In this document: one piece after another, positions 45,086 to 54,614 of the stretch | Position numbering within the stretch: position 1 is the stretch's first letter | How the letters are laid out: every line of letters starts with the position of its first letter | Assembly: GCF_000714935.1 (NCBI RefSeq) | Contig: NZ_JMIR01000019.1 | Coordinates: 1 to 64,000, forward strand | From: Tumebacillus flagellatus | Lineage (GTDB): Bacteria > Bacillota > Bacilli > Tumebacillales > Tumebacillaceae | Reading direction: 5' to 3' | Length of the DNA: 64,000 bases | Notes under the pieces: generated by a model | The model's input: the letters and a program-made list of their open reading frames with translations, nothing else | Told to the model about the DNA's origin: nothing | The model's database searches: none | Position numbers and translations under genes: made by a program

Positions 45086-45877
45086 CTACAGCCCGATCAT
45101 TTTTTTCATTTTCGAGAAAAAACCGCCCCGTTCGTTCAGGACCATCAGCGGCACCGAATCGCCGAGGATACGGCGGGCGATGTTGCGGTACGCCATGCCG
45201 GCTTTGGTGTTCGGATTGAGCGCAACCGGTTCGCCGCTGTTGCCGGCGGCGATGACGCCGTCGTCGTCCGGCACCACGCCGAGCAGGTCGATGGCGAGGA
45301 TGGAGACGATCTCGTCGATGTCGAGCATCGTCCCGTCGTTGACCATGTGTTGGCGGATGCGGTTGACGATCAATTTCGGTTGGTGAATCTTGGCCGCTTC
45401 CAGCAACCCGATGACGCGGTCGGCGTCGCGCACCGCTGCCGCTTCCGGATTGGTGACGATGATGGCGCGGTCCGCGCCGGTGATCGCGAGCCGGAAGCCG
45501 AGTTCGATGCCCGCCGGGCAGTCGAGCAACACGAAGTCAAACTGCTGCTTGAGTTTCTCGACGATCGGCTTGAACGCGTCAGGGGTCAGCGCGGATTTGT
45601 CCTTGGTCTGGGACGCGGGCAGCAGGTACAGGTGATCGAACCGTTTGTCCTTGATCAGCGCCTGTTCCAAACGGCACTGCTCGGTGACCACATCGACCAA
45701 ATCATAGATGATGCGGTTCTCCAGTCCCATCACCACGTCCAAGTTGCGCAGCCCGATGTCGGTATCGACCAGGCAGACTTTCTTGCCGCTCAGAGCCAGC
45801 GCCGTGCCGATGTTGGCGCTGGTGGTCGTCTTGCCAACGCCGCCCTTGCCGGAAGTGATGACGATTGCCTCTCCCAC
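45086..45877 (-). CDS. minD: Septum-site ATPase MinD
   Basis: The 263-residue ParA/MinD ATPase has the deviant Walker A GKGGVGKTT at 10-18, VDTDIGLRNLD and LLDCPAGIE, and ends in an amphipathic membrane-targeting helix GGFFSKMKKMIGL. It recruits MinC to membranes and blocks division near poles. The start is GTG behind AGGAGGG. It follows minC by 17 bases. Confidence 0.98.
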   Translation of the reverse strand: MGEAIVITSGKGGVGKTTTSANIGTALALSGKKVCLVDTDIGLRNLDVVMGLENRIIYDLVDVVTEQCRLEQALIKDKRFDHLYLLPASQTKDKSALTPDAFKPIVEKLKQQFDFVLLDCPAGIELGFRLAITGADRAIIVTNPEAAAVRDADRVIGLLEAAKIHQPKLIVNRIRQHMVNDGTMLDIDEIVSILAIDLLGVVPDDDGVIAAGNSGEPVALNPNTKAGMAYRNIARRILGDSVPLMVLNERGGFFSKMKKMIGL

Positions 45878-45894
45878 TGTTACATTCCCTCCTC

Positions 45895-46584
45895 TTAATT
45901 CTCGCGGGGCCGGATGGAGTAGAGGTGGTTCATTTTATCCACCGCCATCTGGCCGTCGCGCAGATACGCAAATTCCATCTCCGTGCCCGCCAACTCCCGC
46001 TGTTGTTCCCGGGTGAGGTCCGGCGAGCGCGAGATCACATCACAGATGCGCAACTGCGTCGGTTGGAAGAAAACGGCGGCGATGATCGCCCGCTTGTTGC
46101 CGCGCCATCCCGCATGAGCGAGTCCGCGCAACGTCCCCATGACGTAGATGTCTCCCGTCGCGAGCACTTGCCCGCCGGGATTGACATCTCCGATGACCAC
46201 GATGTCGCCGTCGTGCTCCACAATCTGGCCGGAGCGCACGGTGCCGTGGTAGAGGTGCGGGGGTTTGACCGCCGATGACTTCAACAGCTGTTCGGCTGTC
46301 GATTGAAATTCCTGAATGATCAAATTGCCGTGGCTCGCAAGTTTCTCGCGAATCGTCTCCTGCTCCTGCTCCGTCAACACCCGCATCCCGCTCTGCACGT
46401 GGACGCGCACGAGCGGGCCCGTCAGCAGTTGGCGGTGGGAACCGTTCAATTTATCCTCAAGATCTTCCACAATCTCTTCGAAGGAGCACTGATCATGTAG
46501 GATGAAGACCAGTCCATCACGGATGCCCTTGATCGTAACGGGCGTTCTGGTTCGATTGAGCTCGCATCCCGTTTGATGTCCCAT
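45895..46584 (-). CDS. minC: Septum-site inhibitor MinC
   Basis: The 229-residue product has an N-terminal FtsZ-contact domain (1-105) and a C-terminal beta-helix (about 115-215) with GDVNPGGQVLATGDIYVMGTLRG, the MinC signature. With MinD it inhibits FtsZ ring assembly. AGGAGG precedes the start. It follows a penicillin-binding protein gene. Confidence 0.97.
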   Translation of the reverse strand: MGHQTGCELNRTRTPVTIKGIRDGLVFILHDQCSFEEIVEDLEDKLNGSHRQLLTGPLVRVHVQSGMRVLTEQEQETIREKLASHGNLIIQEFQSTAEQLLKSSAVKPPHLYHGTVRSGQIVEHDGDIVVIGDVNPGGQVLATGDIYVMGTLRGLAHAGWRGNKRAIIAAVFFQPTQLRICDVISRSPDLTREQQRELAGTEMEFAYLRDGQMAVDKMNHLYSIRPREN

Positions 46585-46618
46585 ACCGGTCCTCCTGTTC
46601 CATCACTTGCATCAGTAA

Positions 46619-48514
46619 CTAATTCGCGGAAGTTGCGGTTTTTTCCTGCTTTTTGTCGTCCGGCTTCTTATCCTTGTCGAAGTACGCGTCAAACAGCGCT
46701 TTGGCGACCGGCCCGACGGTGGTCGAGGAGTGACCGTTCGCTTCGTTGTCCGGGATGATGACGGCGACGGCGATTTGCGGGTCGTCGTACGGAGCATAGC
46801 CCACGAACAGCGAGTTCTCCGTGCCGCGCCCCGTCTCGGCGGTGCCGGATTTGCCGGCGATCACTGGGTTGTAGTTGGCGAACATGTTGAACGTCCCGTA
46901 AGAAGCGTGGGTGACGTCGTACATGCCCTTCTGGACGACTTTGATCTGGTCTTGCGTAAACGGAATCTGTTCCACTTCTTTCGGCGCGATTTCCGTCTTC
47001 TTGCCGTCCGGGTCGATGATCGTCTTCACCACGTGCGGCTGCATGCGTTTGCCGTTGTTGGCGATCGTCGAGACGTAGGTCGCCAACTGCATCAAGTTGT
47101 ACTTCTCGTTCTGACCAAACGAAGCCAGCGCCCAGTCGAAGATCGTACCGTCGGTGCTGAGTTCGCCGGCGTTTTCAAACGGAAGGTCAACGCCGGTGGT
47201 TTGCTCGCCAAGGCCCATGGTCTTGTGGTAGTCCATGATCTTCTGGAGCACGCCCGGCATGACGTTGTTGTAGTAGGAGTCAAGTTGCGACCAGTCCATC
47301 CCCGGACGCCAGCCGGAGAGGTTCTTGAACGTGTTGATCATGTAGACGTTACTGGACTTCGCCAGAGCGCTGTAGGCGTTGACATAGCCCAAGTTCGGCG
47401 CCCACGAGCGAATTTCCTTATCCCCGAGGTAGATGCCGCCCGGGTCGAGAATCGAAGCGTTCGGGTCTTTGATCGCGCCTTCCTTCATCCCGATCAAGAC
47501 GGTCGCCATCTTGACGGTCGAGCCGGGGAAGTACAGTTCGGTCAACGCGCGGTTTTTCTCCGCCGGAGCGAAGTATTCTTGGTATTTCTTATCGCTCATG
47601 CCTTCGATCCACATGTTCGGGTCAAAGGACGGGTAGCTCGACATCGCGAGGATCTCGCCCGTTTTCGGGTTCATCGCGATCGCCGCCCCTTCCTTGACGG
47701 TCGGGATCGATTTGTGAATGGTCTGCACGGTCTCCGCCAGCGCTTTGTCGGACGCTTCTTGGATGTGCTGGTCAAGCGTCAAGACGAGGTCATGTCCCTT
47801 GACCGGGTCTTCCGTCCGCTTGTCTTTGAGCGGCTGGTAGTTGATGTTGACTTCGACTTTCAGCGTGCCGTCTTTGCCGTGCAGGAGGTCTTCGTACTGC
47901 TTCTCCACGCCGGCGGTGCCGATCATGTCGGTCTGTTGGTACTCGTCTTTGTGATCCTTCCAGAAATCCATCGGGATCGAGTTCAAATAGCCGAGCACGT
48001 GCGACGCGGTGTTGCCGTCCACATAATCACGGATCGGTTCGACGACGACGTTGAAGCCCGGCAGCTCGTCGGCGTGTTCGCGGATGTAGGCCACTTGCTT
48101 GTCGGTGGCGTTTTTGACGACTTTGCGCGCCATGCCGAGCGAGTACTTCTCACCGTACGGGTCCATCGCGTCCCAAAGTTCCTCCGGGCGCATGTTGAAC
48201 AGTTCATACAGCGTCGCGTCGAGCATGAGCGGGTTCTGCACGTCGTCGCTCAAGCGCTGAAACGTGATGGTGAACGCCGGTTTGTTGCGTACCAACTCAT
48301 TCATGTTGCGGTCATAGATCAGGCCGCGCGGGGCCGGTATCGATTGAGTGATATAACGGTTGTTCTCCGCTGTCTTCAGCAAGTCTTGACCCTGCGACAG
48401 CTGCAGAAAGCTCAGGCGAAAAATTAAAACGGCCAAGGAAATGAAGATGACCAAAAACAACAGGTTCATCCTTCTCCCCGTGACCGAGTGTTTCTCCCGC
48501 TCCAGGTTGGTCAC
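46619..48514 (-). CDS. mrdA: Penicillin-binding protein 2, class B (second copy)
   Basis: The 631-residue transpeptidase has one N-terminal membrane helix (about 17-36), a dimerisation domain and the catalytic motifs STVK, SSN and KSGT (KSGTAETGRGT). It crosslinks peptidoglycan for elongation. The start is GTG behind AGGAG. It is a paralogue of the gene just upstream, and replaces the usual KTG with KSG, a common variant. The C-terminus is short and charged (DKDKKPDDKKQEK). Confidence 0.93.
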   Translation of the reverse strand: MTNLEREKHSVTGRRMNLLFLVIFISLAVLIFRLSFLQLSQGQDLLKTAENNRYITQSIPAPRGLIYDRNMNELVRNKPAFTITFQRLSDDVQNPLMLDATLYELFNMRPEELWDAMDPYGEKYSLGMARKVVKNATDKQVAYIREHADELPGFNVVVEPIRDYVDGNTASHVLGYLNSIPMDFWKDHKDEYQQTDMIGTAGVEKQYEDLLHGKDGTLKVEVNINYQPLKDKRTEDPVKGHDLVLTLDQHIQEASDKALAETVQTIHKSIPTVKEGAAIAMNPKTGEILAMSSYPSFDPNMWIEGMSDKKYQEYFAPAEKNRALTELYFPGSTVKMATVLIGMKEGAIKDPNASILDPGGIYLGDKEIRSWAPNLGYVNAYSALAKSSNVYMINTFKNLSGWRPGMDWSQLDSYYNNVMPGVLQKIMDYHKTMGLGEQTTGVDLPFENAGELSTDGTIFDWALASFGQNEKYNLMQLATYVSTIANNGKRMQPHVVKTIIDPDGKKTEIAPKEVEQIPFTQDQIKVVQKGMYDVTHASYGTFNMFANYNPVIAGKSGTAETGRGTENSLFVGYAPYDDPQIAVAVIIPDNEANGHSSTTVGPVAKALFDAYFDKDKKPDDKKQEKTATSAN

Positions 48515-48621
48515 TCTCGTTTCTCCTCTCTATTTCCCTACTCCTTTGCTTTTCGTTAGCAAACTGTACTTCGTTTTTGCACAGCGTGATTCCTTCTCTT
48601 TGGAACTAGAAAAATATGAAG

Positions 48622-48650
48622 AAAAACCGACTCATCGCCGAGTCGGTTTG
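48622..48650 (-). terminator. Terminator overlapping the 3' end of the first PBP2 gene
   Basis: The perfect arms AAACCGACTC and GAGTCGGTTT surround ATCGCC and are followed on the minus strand by TTTTC. The stem includes the last codons and stop of the upstream gene, so termination acts at the coding end and would reduce expression of the second PBP2, minC and minD. Confidence 0.8.
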
Positions 48651-50548
48651 AATTGGGCAGGTGCTGCCGTGGTGTTATTGAATTGAAAGTACGCGTCAAA
48701 CATCGCCCGCGCCAACGGGCCCAGCGTGTCGGAGGAGTGCCCGTTCGGCATGTTGTCCGGAATGATGATCGCGATGGCGATCTGCGGATCGTCCGCCGGG
48801 GCGTATCCGACAAACAGCGAGTTCTCCGTGTTGCGCCCCGTCTCCGCAGTCCCGGTCTTGCCCGCCACTTTCACCGGATATTTCCCGAACACGGAGTAAA
48901 ACGTGCCGTACGTTTTGTTGTTGACGTCGTACATCCCGCGCTGCACCGCCGCCAATTGGTCTTGCGTGAAGTCCAGTTGGTTTTGCTGCTCGATCGGAAT
49001 CGTCTGCGGAGTTCCGTCGGGCGGGATGATCTCCTTCACGACGTGCGGCTTCATGCGCTTGCCTCCGTTGGCGATCGTGGAAACATATTGCGCCAGCTGC
49101 AGCACCGTGTAGTTTTCCGTCTGCCCGATGGCGGAAAACGCCAAGTCGGACACATAGCCCTCCCGCGTAATCTGCCCTTCGGCTTCGTACGGCAAATCGA
49201 CGCCGGTGGTGGTCGGCCCCATGCCGAATTCCTTGTGGTAGGCGGCGACTTTGTCCATCGTCTTCGGAAGTCGGTTTTTGAGGAAATCGTTGACCTGAGC
49301 CGTGGGCATGTCCTCGCGGTATCCGGCGAGATTTAAAAACGTGCGGATCATGTAGACGTTCGACGATTCGGCGAGCGCGCGGTAAGAATCGGCGTACCCG
49401 ATCGTCTTCCACGATTTGATGTAGTTCGGCTTGCCGTTGGGCAGGTAGCCGACTTGGATGCGGCCGGGGTCGTAGATCACCGAGCCGGGCTGGATGACCC
49501 CTTCCTTGAAGCCGATCAACTCGGTCGCCATCTTGACGGTGGAGCCCGGTTGGTAGAGTTGTTGGAGCGCCCGGTTCATCTCGGCGGGGGCGAACTGCTC
49601 GGTGTATTCCTTCTCCGTAACGCCCTTGATCCAGATGTTCGGATCGTAACTCGGGTAAGACGCCATCGCCAAAATTTCGCCGGTCTTGGGGTCCATCGCG
49701 ACGGCGGCGCCGTTTTGCACGGTGCGGACGGTGCGTTTCAACGCTTGCACGCGCTCCGCCAGCGCTTGTTCGGTCGCCGCTTGCACCTTGGAGTTGATCG
49801 TCAACACCAAGTCGTGACCCTTGATCGGGTCCACGAGGCGCTGGTCTTGGAGCGGCTGGTTGTAGATGTTGACTTCCACTTGCAACTTCCCGGCCTTGCC
49901 GCGCAGGTATTGCTCGTACTGCCGCTCCACCCCGGCCATGCCGATCAAGTCGGTTTGCTGATACTCGTCTTGGTGTTTCTGCCAGTAGTCGCTGGGGATG
50001 TTGTTCAAATACCCGAGGATGTGGCTGGCGAAGTTGTTGCGCTCATAATGCCGAATCGGCTCGACGACGACGTTGACGCCGGGCAAGTCGGCCTGGTGTT
50101 CCTTGATATACGCCACTTGCTCGTCGCCTGCGTTCGTCAATAGCCGCCGCGCCATCGACAGCATGAAGTGCTGGCCCTTGAGGTCCATCGAGTTGAGAAT
50201 CTCATCCGGAGTTTTGTGCAACACGGGAGCAAGCATGGCGGCGATCTTCTGCGGATCTTGCACGTCCTTGCTCAAGATCGTGTAGAGAACGGCAAACGAC
50301 GGCTGGTTCGTGACGAGCAAATTGCGATCGCGGTCGTAGATCTGCCCGCGCGGGGCGGGCACCGACTGCTGGATGTAGCGGTTCGTTTCCGCGCGCTTAA
50401 GATAGAGCGAGCCTTGCGCCAATTGGATGAAACTCAACCTGACGATGAGCACAGCTAAGGCCACGAAGACCAGCACGAACAAATAGTTCAGCCGTTTCCC
50501 CGTGGCCTTTTTAAGGTCTTCGTCGAGTGAGTTCTGGTTGTACAGCAT
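48632..50548 (-). CDS. mrdA: Penicillin-binding protein 2, class B (first copy)
   Basis: The ATG at 50548 with AAGGGAG nine bases upstream gives 638 residues; an in-frame TTG three codons earlier is less likely. One membrane helix (about 22-42), the dimerisation domain and the motifs STVK, SSN and KTGT (KTGTAETGRNT) identify a class B transpeptidase for rod elongation. It follows mreD, as mrdA does in many rods. A second paralogue follows directly. Confidence 0.94.
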   Translation of the reverse strand: MLYNQNSLDEDLKKATGKRLNYLFVLVFVALAVLIVRLSFIQLAQGSLYLKRAETNRYIQQSVPAPRGQIYDRDRNLLVTNQPSFAVLYTILSKDVQDPQKIAAMLAPVLHKTPDEILNSMDLKGQHFMLSMARRLLTNAGDEQVAYIKEHQADLPGVNVVVEPIRHYERNNFASHILGYLNNIPSDYWQKHQDEYQQTDLIGMAGVERQYEQYLRGKAGKLQVEVNIYNQPLQDQRLVDPIKGHDLVLTINSKVQAATEQALAERVQALKRTVRTVQNGAAVAMDPKTGEILAMASYPSYDPNIWIKGVTEKEYTEQFAPAEMNRALQQLYQPGSTVKMATELIGFKEGVIQPGSVIYDPGRIQVGYLPNGKPNYIKSWKTIGYADSYRALAESSNVYMIRTFLNLAGYREDMPTAQVNDFLKNRLPKTMDKVAAYHKEFGMGPTTTGVDLPYEAEGQITREGYVSDLAFSAIGQTENYTVLQLAQYVSTIANGGKRMKPHVVKEIIPPDGTPQTIPIEQQNQLDFTQDQLAAVQRGMYDVNNKTYGTFYSVFGKYPVKVAGKTGTAETGRNTENSLFVGYAPADDPQIAIAIIIPDNMPNGHSSDTLGPLARAMFDAYFQFNNTTAAPAQFKPTRR

Positions 50549-50589
50549 AGACCGCAACTCCCTTCTGAAGTGGAGATCTCAGAGGGGGC

Positions 50590-51096
50590 TTAGAGCGATT
50601 CGTCCGCCAACCCGCGTCGTTCGGAAGCCAGCAAGCGCACCGACGGCACGTAGAGGATCAACGCCATGATTCCGTTCCAGATCATGATGCTCACAGCGTG
50701 CGTGAGCGCCGGCATGAAGTCGACGTGCTGGAACCCGAACAGTCGGGCCAAGCCGTAGAGCATCATCTCTTGCAGGAACGTGTAACCGATCACGATCATG
50801 ATCACCATGATCAATTGGCGCGCCCAATACGAGCGGAACGTCGACCCGGCAAAGTAGCAGATCAACGCGTAGGTAAACGCATGCGGCCCGAGGTAGGTGC
50901 CAAACAGGATGTCTTGGATCAGCCCGATCGTCAATCCGGTGTACAGCGAGAGCATCGGCCCGCGCGCCAACGAGACGTACATGAGCATGACAAAGACGAT
51001 GTTCGGCTCGGCATACGAGAACGGCTGCACTTGAAACACGGTCGATTGGATGACGAGCATGCCCATCATCGTCAACAGAATCCAAGCAGGGTGCAT
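50590..51096 (-). CDS. mreD: Rod-shape protein MreD
   Basis: The 168-residue integral membrane protein has about five hydrophobic helices and a MreD-like N-terminus HPAWILLTMMGMLVIQST and TGLTIGLIQDILFGTYLG. It is a membrane partner of the MreB elongasome. AAGGAGGAG precedes the start. It lies 12 bases after mreC. Confidence 0.93.
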   Translation of the reverse strand: MHPAWILLTMMGMLVIQSTVFQVQPFSYAEPNIVFVMLMYVSLARGPMLSLYTGLTIGLIQDILFGTYLGPHAFTYALICYFAGSTFRSYWARQLIMVIMIVIGYTFLQEMMLYGLARLFGFQHVDFMPALTHAVSIMIWNGIMALILYVPSVRLLASERRGLADESL

Positions 51097-51108
51097 CGGC
51101 GCTCCTCC

Positions 51109-51972
51109 TTATTGACTCGCCTTGGCCTGATTCACGACATAGAGGAAGTCCATGTTGTTCAAGTTCGCCGCCGGTTCCACTTGGGCGATCTTGGTGAGGC
51201 CGAGCTTGTCGTTTTCAATGGAGGTGATCGTGCCGATGATCAAACCGGCCGGGAAGATGTCGGATACGTTCGAAGTGACGACAGAGTCGCCTACTTTGAC
51301 TTTGTCCGCGCCGAGCTTGATGCCGCTCATCTCCAGCATCGGTTTGCTCGTTTGCGACACGTCGACGGAAGCCCCCGAGATGATCCCGTATCCCTGTTCG
51401 TCAGAGGTGACTTTCGCCGAGATGCCCATCTTGCCCTTGTCGGTGATCAACAGCACTTTCGCATGGTAAGGGGTGACTTCGTAGACACGCCCGACCAAGC
51501 CCCGGTTGGCCGTGACGACGGCCATGTTCTTCTGCACCCCGTCATTGGTGCCGACGTCGAGGGTGATTTCCGAATTCCAAGTCGACGGCGAACGGCCGAT
51601 CACGTTGGCGGAGATCAGTTGAAGATCGTTGACGTTGCGATTCTTCAACCCTAAGTCCTCTTTGAGTCGTTTGTTCTCCTGCTCCAGTCCCTGAATGCGT
51701 ACGCGCATCGACGAGTAGTCGTTGAGGTTTGCTTTGAGCTTGGCGTTTTCTTCGTACAGTTGTTTGATGTGCTGCATGTCTTCGAAGAATCCGGCCATTT
51801 CCTGCACCGGGGCGTAGACCACCCCTTGCACCCAGCCGAACGCATCGATCAACATCTTCTCAGGCCAAGTCGGGTTTTCGCGTTCACGCAAGGTCACCCC
51901 GACCAAAGCGGCGAGCAAAATGAAGCTGGCGAGCAACACCATCAACCGTTTGCTTGTGAAAAATCGGGTCAC
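51109..51972 (-). CDS. mreC: Rod-shape protein MreC
   Basis: The 287-residue protein has an N-terminal membrane helix (about 8-26), a coiled coil (about 65-110) and the extracytoplasmic beta-barrel region (VIGRSPSTWNSEITLDVG, GLVGRVYEV). It bridges MreB, MreD and PBP2. The start is GTG behind AAGGAAGTGGG. Confidence 0.95.
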   Translation of the reverse strand: MTRFFTSKRLMVLLASFILLAALVGVTLRERENPTWPEKMLIDAFGWVQGVVYAPVQEMAGFFEDMQHIKQLYEENAKLKANLNDYSSMRVRIQGLEQENKRLKEDLGLKNRNVNDLQLISANVIGRSPSTWNSEITLDVGTNDGVQKNMAVVTANRGLVGRVYEVTPYHAKVLLITDKGKMGISAKVTSDEQGYGIISGASVDVSQTSKPMLEMSGIKLGADKVKVGDSVVTSNVSDIFPAGLIIGTITSIENDKLGLTKIAQVEPAANLNNMDFLYVVNQAKASQ

Positions 51973-52014
51973 CCGTTACCCACTTCCTTTGCAATTCCGG
52001 TTGTAAGAGGGACG

Positions 52015-53049
<1,035 letters not shown>

Positions 53050-53105
53050 CTAAGCTAAACTCCCTTCCTGACGTGTGACAGGGCTTGTTATGTTAACATT
53101 TGACT

Positions 53106-53134
53106 ATTATACAGGAAGCGGCTCTTCATGCCTA
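53106..53134 (-). promoter_or_regulatory. Promoter of the mreBCD operon
   Basis: On the minus strand TAGGCA (53134-53129) and the perfect minus 10 TATAAT (53111-53106) have a 17-base spacer. It overlaps the radC stop codon. Confidence 0.65.
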
Positions 53135-53851
53135 GTCCAGCCAGCCTTTTTCCCGCATGCTGCAGTAGGAATGCGACCCGATGACGATGTGATCCAGCAC
53201 GTCGACGCCGAGAATCCGTCCGCACTCGACGAGGCGGCGGGTGACTTCGAGATCTTCATAGCTGGGCGTCGGGTCCCCGCTGGGGTGGTTGTGCAGACAA
53301 ATGATCGCCGACGCGCTGCGCTTGATCGCGGTCTTGAAGATCTCCCGCGGGTGGGCGACGGTGCCGTCAAGCGTTCCGACGGAGACGATTTCCTCTCCGA
53401 TCAGTCGGCGCTTGGCATCGAGATGCAACGCGACGAAGTGTTCCTTGAGTTGAAACTGCAACCGGTCCATCATGTACTCCGCCGCATCTTGCGCCGTGAG
53501 AAACTGCGGCGCGCTGCTTTGGGAGAAACGGGCGATCCGACGTCCAACCTCGATGGCCGCTTTCAGTTGCGCGGCTTTGGCGAGGCCGACTCCGGGAATC
53601 TCGGTCAACTCTTGCAGGTCTGCATGAAGCAGTTCCCGAATGGAACCGAACCGCTTCAACACCTGTTCGGCGAGGTTGACCGCCGAACGGCCGCGCGAGC
53701 CCGTGCGCAGGAGAATCGCCAGAAGTTCGGCGTTGCTCATCTGCTCGGGGCCCACTTGGCGCAACCGTTCGCGCGGGCGGTCTTCCTCCGGAATTTCGCG
53801 GACGAGCACCGGCGATGCAGCCAGAAGCAGCGCTTCGCTCATCGTGCTCAC
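53132..53851 (-). CDS. radC: RadC/YsxA JAMM-domain protein
   Basis: The 239-residue product has a helix-hairpin-helix region (ELTEIPGVGLAKAAQ, about 80-95) and a JAMM domain with HNHPSGDPTPSYED. The name RadC is historical; a role in DNA repair is disputed. A GTG start overlaps the maf stop by four bases; ATG at 53842 is an alternative. It precedes mreB as in B. subtilis. Confidence 0.93.
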   Translation of the reverse strand: MSTMSEALLLAASPVLVREIPEEDRPRERLRQVGPEQMSNAELLAILLRTGSRGRSAVNLAEQVLKRFGSIRELLHADLQELTEIPGVGLAKAAQLKAAIEVGRRIARFSQSSAPQFLTAQDAAEYMMDRLQFQLKEHFVALHLDAKRRLIGEEIVSVGTLDGTVAHPREIFKTAIKRSASAIICLHNHPSGDPTPSYEDLEVTRRLVECGRILGVDVLDHIVIGSHSYCSMREKGWLD

Positions 53852-54456
53852 CGACCTTCCGAACCCGAACGCGGCAGCACGTCAAAACCCCACTCGGCAA
53901 GACGATCTGCCAACAGCGCAACCGGCAAGCCGACCACGGTGAAAAAGTCGCCGGTGATACCGGTGATGAACTGCGAAGCTTTGCCTTGAATGCCGTAAGC
54001 TCCTGCTTTGTCCATCGGTTCACCGGTGGCGACATACGCGTCGATCTGCTCGTCCGTCAGCGGCTTAAACCGCACTTCGGTGCCGCTCACATCGCGCACC
54101 ATCCGCCCCGGCTCCCCCGCATCGACCAGCGCAATGCCGGTGTAGACGGTGTGCGAGCGTCCGGACAAGCGTCTGAGCATGCGCTTTGCGTCTTCCGCGT
54201 CCGACGGTTTGCCAAGAATGTCATCGTCACAGACGACGATCGTGTCAGCTCCTACTACAATGCCACCGGACAAAGTATTCGCAACGACGCTTGCTTTTCT
54301 GTACGCCAACTCCTGCACGATTTCCACCGGCGAAAGTCCTGGCGCAAACGACTCGTCCGCCTCGCTGACCAAAATGTCAAACGTCAGTCCAAGGCCCCCG
54401 AGCAATTCCTTGCGCCTCGGGGAGCCGGACGCCAAGATCAACAGGTGTTCCTGCAT
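53848..54456 (-). CDS. maf: Maf-family nucleotide pyrophosphatase
   Basis: The ATG at 54456 has GGAGGGG eight bases upstream and gives 202 residues. It shows LILASGSPRRKELL near the N-terminus, VVGADTIVVCDD and the conserved SGRSHTVYTG. Maf hydrolyses non-canonical or modified nucleoside triphosphates and affects septation. It is coupled to radC. Confidence 0.95.
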   Translation of the reverse strand: MQEHLLILASGSPRRKELLGGLGLTFDILVSEADESFAPGLSPVEIVQELAYRKASVVANTLSGGIVVGADTIVVCDDDILGKPSDAEDAKRMLRRLSGRSHTVYTGIALVDAGEPGRMVRDVSGTEVRFKPLTDEQIDAYVATGEPMDKAGAYGIQGKASQFITGITGDFFTVVGLPVALLADRLAEWGFDVLPRSGSEGR

Positions 54457-54580
54457 GATGGATACCCCTCCGATTGTTGGGAAATCTGGCTTTATGTAGT
54501 TTGTCCTCAATTTGGAAAAACTATCTGCACATACTGATTCATTCTACCGATTATCGCAACGCCTGTCCAGATGAACAGAA

Positions 54581-54603
54581 AATCCGCCCGGCAAGGGCGG
54601 ATT
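54581..54603 (-). terminator. Terminator after aspA
   Basis: The arms AATCCGCCC and GGGCGGATT are followed on the minus strand by TTCTG. The T tract is short. Confidence 0.65.
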
Positions 54604-54614
54604 CGCGGTTCTTC

